This document shows positions 59,580-64,000 of a stretch of DNA of 64,000 bases, piece by piece. Source of the stretch: Paenibacillus radicis (ex Xue et al. 2023). Its GTDB lineage: Bacteria; Bacillota; Bacilli; Paenibacillales; NBRC-103111. Numbering within the stretch: position 1 is the stretch's first letter; every line of letters begins with the position of its first letter. Under the pieces are notes generated by a model. It was not told the DNA's origin. It ran no database searches and saw only the letters and a program-made list of their open reading frames with translations. The position numbers and the translations under genes were made by a program. The DNA lies in NCBI RefSeq assembly GCF_024722015.1, contig NZ_JANQBD010000029.1, forward strand, positions 44,847-108,846, read 5' to 3'.

Positions 59580-59657
59580 ATGGGACAATGTGCCTGTGGT
59601 AACACTAAGAATGCTGAAGGAAACTGTGACGGTTCACACGCTAAGAAAGATAAGTAG
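59580..59657 (+). CDS. 25-residue CDGSH-type iron-sulfur miniprotein
   Basis: ATG 59580 follows a perfect AAGGAGG with an 8-base spacer and ends at TAG 59655-59657. The peptide holds CACGNTKN and NCDGSH, so the CDGSH ligands are C4, C6, C16 and H20. Ordinary CDGSH domains have eight residues between the second and third Cys; here there are nine. The pattern C-x-C-G-x-[ST]-K-N...C-D-G-S-H-x-K is otherwise kept. Known CDGSH proteins are about 40 residues or more and bind a redox-active 2Fe-2S cluster as dimers; this would be a bare binding loop. It has its own -10, a Fur-box-like site and a terminator, so it is a free-standing expression unit. Zinc or iron binding is possible. Function is unknown. 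Confidence 0.75.
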   Translation: MGQCACGNTKNAEGNCDGSHAKKDK

Positions 59658-59683
59658 TATATGAGATTGTATATGAACAAATA

Positions 59684-59727
59684 AAAAAGACCTGGATTAT
59701 GCAGCAGTGCATAGGCTAGGTCTTTTC
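59684..59727 (+). terminator. Terminator after the CDGSH miniprotein gene
   Basis: AAAAAGACCT and AGGTCTTTT with inner TTATGC/GTGCATA pairs, then TTTTC. Confidence 0.8.
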
Positions 59728-59734
59728 TTGCCAT

Positions 59735-60160
59735 GTAAGAAGGTTTAAGTGCTTTACAGCGCTAAAGTAAGATGCCCTTTCTAGTATAAGTTGATCAAGG
59801 GGGATTTTTATAGGGATAGCGGCGGCGATGAGCTCTGGAGGATTTTGTACGGAACGGAGAGTTCCGCTATTCCATCAGCCGCCCCCAATATGGATCGATA
59901 GCGGAAGTAGGAATTCTGTTATGTAGGCCGAATGGAGCATGTATGCACAAAAATAGAGCAATAACGGAACTGGCTGTTCCTGTATCGCTCTGATTTTTGG
60001 ACTTTTCAGGTGATAAAGGAACAATTACTTCCGCATTGCCTTTCACTTAAAGCATTCCGTTCAAAGGAACACGATTTCACCAGTGGCTATAATCCCACAC
60101 CCATCCCTCCAAAGCGCACAAACGTAGATCGTACGCCAAGGACGCCGTAAGGCATTTTTC
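59735..60160. repeat. Intergenic region with repeated GGAA...TTCC hairpins
   Basis: No gene. Several spaced dyads occur: GGAAC...GTTCC near 59851, GGAA...TTCT near 59902, GGAAC...GTTCC near 59957, and TTCCG...GGAAC near 60055. All lie in a similar context (ATAGCGGAA, ACGGAAC). This is a degenerate, repetitive noncoding block of a kind frequent between Paenibacillus genes. It runs up to repeat copy C. Confidence 0.5.
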
Positions 60161-60164
60161 TTAT

Positions 60165-60281
60165 AATAACAGACTTTATAAGTTTTCAGCGAAGCTGAAG
60201 AAGTCTGATATTGCAAGAAAAGCTACCGCTAAGACACGAATGTATCTTCCTCGAAAGAGCTTCGATCAGAAGCTTTTCTTA
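60165..60281. repeat. Two-hairpin dispersed repeat, copy C (class II stem)
   Basis: Hairpin 1 arms are AATAACAGACTT/AAGTCTGATATT (one mismatch), bulge TATAAGTT, inner stem TTCAGC/GCTGAA, loop GAA. After GC, hairpin 2 has the same outer arms AAGAAAAGCT/AGCTTTTCTT and inner TCGAA/TTCGA as copies A and B. Confidence 0.9.
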
Positions 60282-60357
60282 TGAGAAATAAGGAGTGTTA
60301 CGAGTTGGTGGTATGTGTAGGTTCCCTCTAATGGAGTCAGCGCCGTGTTTCCCTTCA

Positions 60358-61716
60358 CTATAACAAGCAAAGAGCGGCGATAACGCCGATGACTCCATAA
60401 ACAAGACCGAAGACAAAGTTCCATAATGTAATCCGGTAAGGATTTACTTGCAGGAGTCCGCTCATTATTGTGACGGTTGTGTTGAAGGTCCCCATAAAAG
60501 AAGAGCATAAGCATGAGGTAACCAGAACGATAGCGATGCTGAGCGGGTTCATGACTTGCAGGATGGGCTGCAAAAAGATTCCAAATAAGCTCATAACTAC
60601 CAATGGATGCACACCGATTATCGGCAAAATCAAACAGACCAGAAAGATGAATACAAACAGCACTACGGGCCACTGAGACATGGCTTGGACGGGTTCTTCC
60701 ATTAACTGAAACAAATGAGTTTTGGAAACCGCACCGTTGAAAAATCCGAATGATAAGAACAGCACAAGCAAATGACGCAGTCCGTCCACACTGTTCTTCC
60801 ACTGTTTGCGGCTGGTGGACACAAATCGTTTAAACCGTCTCAAGATGACGGACCACAGCAAGGAAAAGGGAAGCAGGGCGAACGTCATAGCCGCAAAAAA
60901 AGAAATGCCAAGCACGGCCTGCAGCGCAAAAGCGGATGCGATTAACAGCACGAGAGCCAGCAGAAAAGCACCTGTTTTGGACCAGGAGGGAGCTAATGGA
61001 GTGACGCCGGTCTCTTGCTTCAGTGGAATTTTACGGAATTGCAAGCCCCATAATCCCCCTGCAATAAATAGAATGGCAGACAGTCCAAGCATCCAGGGCA
61101 GCAAGGATAAATAAGATACCCCGGTAATCAATACGGCTGTTGCAACCAATGGCTCAACAGGACTCCAGACAGATACGATTCCGAATCCGCGAAGAATGGA
61201 CATGCTCATAAGGCGGTTCGTCAGTCTTAAATCCTGCCCTTGAAGATGCTTGCTCAGCACCCGGTGAAGCAGTGGAATGGCTGCAAAAAATAAAAAGAGG
61301 CTCAGCAAATAGCTGACCGCCAAGGAACGGACATATAGATGCCCCAAGTGACCGGACTGCACATTGAGCCATCTGCTCAAATGCCGATCGTACCCCCCGA
61401 TACGAATGACACGGTTTACAAACGGCAGCATATACAACAGGGAGATCAGCATGACGTTGGACGTCATTAAGAAAGGAACCTCGGTTAGTGGTACATTCGC
61501 CCACACGATACATGCAATACCCGCAGTGATAAAAAGAGCGGCAACAATTTGAAACATCCTTCTCGCGGCATGCAGGGAGACAATCAAGCTGAGGAGTGCG
61601 AGCGTGCCTTCAACTGCCTGCAGCCATCTCCATCCAGTAAGAGTCTCTAGTACAAAGGCAATGACCAGCATGGTGAAAAGGATAGATCTGGATGCGTTCA
61701 TCATGGAGTAAATCAC
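60358..61716 (-). CDS. Multi-spanning membrane permease, unknown substrate (paralogue at 30538)
   Basis: 452 residues with about twelve hydrophobic segments. It shares layout and motifs with the permease at 30538, including VWSPVEPLVATAVLITG and the Gly/Thr-rich C-terminal FMGTFNTTVTIMSGLL, but overall similarity is low. Start is GTG 61716 behind ACAGGAG on the minus strand. It has no regulon-type operator and no enzyme partner here, and is divergent from ypsA. Confidence 0.75.
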   Translation of the reverse strand: MIYSMMNASRSILFTMLVIAFVLETLTGWRWLQAVEGTLALLSLIVSLHAARRMFQIVAALFITAGIACIVWANVPLTEVPFLMTSNVMLISLLYMLPFVNRVIRIGGYDRHLSRWLNVQSGHLGHLYVRSLAVSYLLSLFLFFAAIPLLHRVLSKHLQGQDLRLTNRLMSMSILRGFGIVSVWSPVEPLVATAVLITGVSYLSLLPWMLGLSAILFIAGGLWGLQFRKIPLKQETGVTPLAPSWSKTGAFLLALVLLIASAFALQAVLGISFFAAMTFALLPFSLLWSVILRRFKRFVSTSRKQWKNSVDGLRHLLVLFLSFGFFNGAVSKTHLFQLMEEPVQAMSQWPVVLFVFIFLVCLILPIIGVHPLVVMSLFGIFLQPILQVMNPLSIAIVLVTSCLCSSFMGTFNTTVTIMSGLLQVNPYRITLWNFVFGLVYGVIGVIAALCLL

Positions 61717-61804
61717 AGCTATTCTCCTGTCTGATAAAAATGACTATAATAAATTCATGGGTATTATAGCATGGATTGCATCTGAATGGACAGGAGTTAA
61801 TCAT

Positions 61805-62365
61805 GTGAATAGAGTTCTGGTAATGGGATATAAGGCTTCTGAGCTGGGGATATTTTCGCTGAAGCATAAGGGAATTGAAATTATTAAGAAGGCCATCAAA
61901 AAGCAAATTATTGCCCTCATAGATGAAGGCTTGGAATGGGTTATAGTGAGTGGACAGTGGGGAGTGGAGCTGTGGGCGGCGGAAGCTGTGCTTGAATTGC
62001 AGCAGGAGGAGTCGTATAACCATCTCAGATTGGCTGTCATTACGCCTTTCTTGGAGCAAGAAGAGAAGTGGAGCGATGAGAAGAAAAGCATCTATGAAGC
62101 TATTATGCAAAAAGCCAATTATGTAAACAGTGTGTCCAAGAGCAAGTATGATGGGCCTTGGCAGTTTAAAGAGAAAAATAAATTCCTGCTGCGCAACTCC
62201 GATGGGATGATCCTGTTATATGATGAGGATAACGAGGGCTCGCCGAAGTTTATTAAAGAGCAAGCTTCGAGGCTCGCTCAGCTGCAAAATTACCGTATTA
62301 TTAGCATCACGGCTTCCGATCTGCAAAGTATTGCTGAAGATGAGCAGCAGCCTGATTATTATTAG
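61805..62365 (+). CDS. ypsA: SLOG-family protein YpsA (DUF1273)
   Basis: MNRVLVMGYKASELGIF, IDEGLEWVIVSGQWGVELWAAEAVLEL, LRLAVITPFLEQEEKW, SKYDGPWQFKEKNKFLLRNSDGMILLYDEDNEGSPKFI match YpsA, a Rossmann-like SLOG protein. Family work links SLOG folds to nucleotide or NAD-derived ligands and YpsA to cell division in Firmicutes. GTG 61805 behind CAGGAG gives 186 residues, near the usual 180; the ATG at 61757 adds an unlikely leader. A terminator follows. Confidence 0.9.
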   Translation: MNRVLVMGYKASELGIFSLKHKGIEIIKKAIKKQIIALIDEGLEWVIVSGQWGVELWAAEAVLELQQEESYNHLRLAVITPFLEQEEKWSDEKKSIYEAIMQKANYVNSVSKSKYDGPWQFKEKNKFLLRNSDGMILLYDEDNEGSPKFIKEQASRLAQLQNYRIISITASDLQSIAEDEQQPDYY

Positions 62366-62382
62366 CTTCAAGGAAAAGCCTT

Positions 62383-62436
62383 AAAAACCACCTCAAGGCG
62401 TGTATGGATTGAACAACGCCATTGAGGTGGTTTTTG
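62383..62436. terminator. Bidirectional terminator between ypsA and the aldo/keto reductase
   Basis: AAAAACCACCTCAA pairs with TTGAGGTGGTTTTT, with inner GGCGT/ACGCC pairs. Confidence 0.9.
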
Positions 62437-62488
62437 TGCATTTTATTATAAATCCAGCATGGATCAGCTAGCGTATGGCGCTGACATA

Positions 62489-63412
62489 TTACATATTGAA
62501 TCTATCGAGCTGCTCCCTGGAGAATAGCTCATTGCCGGCCTGGGCGTTTGCAGCAGCCTGCTTAGGTGACTTCGCACCGGGGATAGCTACGGCTGCCACA
62601 GGGTGAGAGATAACGAAGCGCAGAGCTGCCGTAGCCATATCTTCACCATCGTGCAGGACCTGCTTGACCGCGTTCAGCTTGTGGATGCGGTTTTCGAACT
62701 GCTGGCGCCCTGCGCCATCCGAGTTCCAGTTTACACGTACGCTATCGGTAAAGACAGTTTCTGCCGAATAGTTACCGGATAATAAACCCATGGATAAAGG
62801 ACCGCGCACAAGGACACCAATGCCGTGTTCCTCGCAATAAGGCAGAAATTGTTGTTCGGCCGCCCTATTCAATAGGGAATAATCCACTTCAACGACGCGA
62901 CAATTGCCATGAACATTGAATTTCTTCAGCACTTCCAGGCTATCTGTAGATATGCCGTATTCTCTAATTTCCCCATTTTGCTTCAAAATTTCGAAGCCCT
63001 CCAGAAATATAGAAGGATCCTCAATATTCGATATATGGCAGAGCATAACATCCACCCAGTCGGTTCTTAAACGGTGCAATGAAGCATGTGCGCAAAGCCT
63101 GATCATATCGGGAGTGGTTAGAGGAACTCCTTGTCCGGTACGCTTGCCGAAATTTCCGATTTTGGAAACGATATAAGCCTTGTGCCGTTCACCCGCAAGT
63201 CCTTTTCCGAGACGTTGTTCGGATAAACCGTTTGGAATTCCATAAGACTCAGCAGTATCGAACAAATTAACGCCATGGTCCAGTGAAGTACGGATCGTAG
63301 CAAACGAGGTTGCATCGTCCACCTCTCCCCACTGATTCCCGATATTCCAAGTACCCAGTCCTATAGACGAAACCTGCCATCCTGTATTTCCGAAGCTGCG
63401 GTAAATCATCAT
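62489..63412 (-). CDS. Aldo/keto reductase
   Basis: 307 residues with the complete AKR tetrad D52, Y57 (FDTAESYG), K84 (VSKIG) and H126 (MLCHISN), and the C-terminal NADPH-binding AAVAIPGAKSPKQAAANA. It reduces an aldehyde or ketone with NADPH in the cytoplasm; the substrate is unknown. Start ATG 63412 follows AAAGGAG on the minus strand. It is alone. Confidence 0.93.
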   Translation of the reverse strand: MMIYRSFGNTGWQVSSIGLGTWNIGNQWGEVDDATSFATIRTSLDHGVNLFDTAESYGIPNGLSEQRLGKGLAGERHKAYIVSKIGNFGKRTGQGVPLTTPDMIRLCAHASLHRLRTDWVDVMLCHISNIEDPSIFLEGFEILKQNGEIREYGISTDSLEVLKKFNVHGNCRVVEVDYSLLNRAAEQQFLPYCEEHGIGVLVRGPLSMGLLSGNYSAETVFTDSVRVNWNSDGAGRQQFENRIHKLNAVKQVLHDGEDMATAALRFVISHPVAAVAIPGAKSPKQAAANAQAGNELFSREQLDRFNM

Positions 63413-63560
63413 TCACCACTCCTTTAGTAATTGGTAGAAATCGCTTACAAATGACTTCCTTTATTATACATGAAAAAGCGATGTCAAACCTTTGAGTTTT
63501 TGTGTTTAAACAATGTGAGGCGTGAGGAGTATTGGGCAAGTTTTTGTTATTGGATTAACG

Positions 63561-63594
63561 CGAACATTACATGAATTATTTTAGAAAACGTTCG
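63561..63594. promoter_or_regulatory. Possible PurR-box-like inverted pair
   Basis: CGAACATT and AACGTTCG face each other over 18 bases, reminiscent of paired PurBoxes. The gene they would control lies beyond the window. The surrounding 63420-63745 is AT-rich with no gene. Confidence 0.25.
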
Positions 63595-63749
63595 TATTTA
63601 TTAAAAAATAATATGAAAAATGTCAATAAACATAACATGAACTATTGAAATATACGTTTATTTAAAGTAAATTATTAATAATAAGAATTAATGTTATATT
63701 AAATAACATAAACGTGACTTAAAATATTGTTATTAACCAGTTATTTTAT

Positions 63750-63866
63750 AATATCAGACTTTATAAGTTTTCAGCGGAGCTGAAGAAGTCTGATATTGCA
63801 AGAAAAGCTACAACTTAGACACGAATGTATCTTCCTCGAAAGGGCTTCGATCAGAAGCTTTTCTTA
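63750..63866. repeat. Two-hairpin dispersed repeat, copy D (class II stem)
   Basis: Hairpin 1 arms AATATCAGACTT/AAGTCTGATATT (perfect), bulge TATAAGTT, inner TTCAGC/GCTGAA, loop GGA. Hairpin 2 arms are AAGAAAAGCT/AGCTTTTCTT. The linker has point changes (CAACTTAG for CCGCTAAG). TTATAATATCAG occurs both at its start and just after its end, possibly the start of a further, lost unit. No gene is seen from here to 64000. Confidence 0.9.
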
Positions 63867-64000
63867 TAATATCAGCGTACTATGTCAATAAGCTTTAAAC
63901 TGACTTTTGAGTAACTCAAACACACCTAACCATAAAAATTTTTAAAAATTAGTTAGCAACTGACGAAGAGCAGTGGACTTAACCGTCATATCTCGAACTT

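Overview
The window looks like chromosome from an endospore-forming, low-to-mid GC Firmicute of the Paenibacillaceae, most probably Paenibacillus. The evidence is spore genes (cwlJ, yyaC, spo0M), strong AGGAGG-type ribosome binding sites, a YesM/YesN two-component pair, a 5TMR-LYT hybrid kinase, lipobox lipoproteins and a collagen-like spore or surface protein. This assignment is an inference from gene content. No rRNA, tRNA, CRISPR array or intact insertion sequence was seen.

Layout. 1-6.3 kb: a secreted PL6 polysaccharide lyase with two near-identical F5/8 C domains, a hybrid histidine kinase and a secreted protein of unknown role. 6.4-16.7 kb: a SEC-C protein, cwlJ, two MFS transporters (one with an autoregulated marR), a radical SAM/SPASM protein, an FAD monooxygenase, a CYTH protein and spo0M. 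16.9-27 kb: two paralogous cassettes, each with an attenuator-like RNA leader, a Nif3-like protein and an NMT1-type ABC importer. They flank a lysR gene divergent from a paired SMR exporter.

27.5-38.4 kb and 49.6-52.4 kb appear to be one catabolic regulon. It holds two permease types, a creatininase-fold hydrolase, a heme-oxygenase-like diiron enzyme with all six metal ligands, an aldehyde dehydrogenase, a GlcG/HbpS protein, a split chromate-type transporter, a GntR/FCD regulator, two 2Fe-2S ferredoxins, RidA, aspartate dehydrogenase and an NAD-malic enzyme. At least seven palindromic GTATAC sites are spread over it. The likely logic is import of a nitrogenous compound, hydrolysis and oxidation, removal of ammonia (RidA, aspartate dehydrogenase) and entry of a C4 acid into central metabolism (malic enzyme). 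The substrate cannot be read from the sequence. A collagen-like gene and a YesMN/nucleoside hydrolase/ABC/ribokinase scavenging operon (41-49.5 kb) sit between the two parts.

52.4-64 kb: degenerate intergenic repeats, a very large secreted cadherin-like repeat protein, a TPR glycosyltransferase, a TIM-barrel epimerase, a permease, ypsA and an aldo/keto reductase. It also holds a 25-codon CDGSH miniprotein gene behind a Fur-box-like site.

Most notable signals: (1) the CDGSH miniprotein; (2) the two homologous leader RNAs with mutually exclusive terminator and antiterminator pairings; (3) a four-copy 117-118 bp two-hairpin repeat whose stems differ between copies by compensatory changes; (4) the GTATAC regulon with its diiron oxidase.
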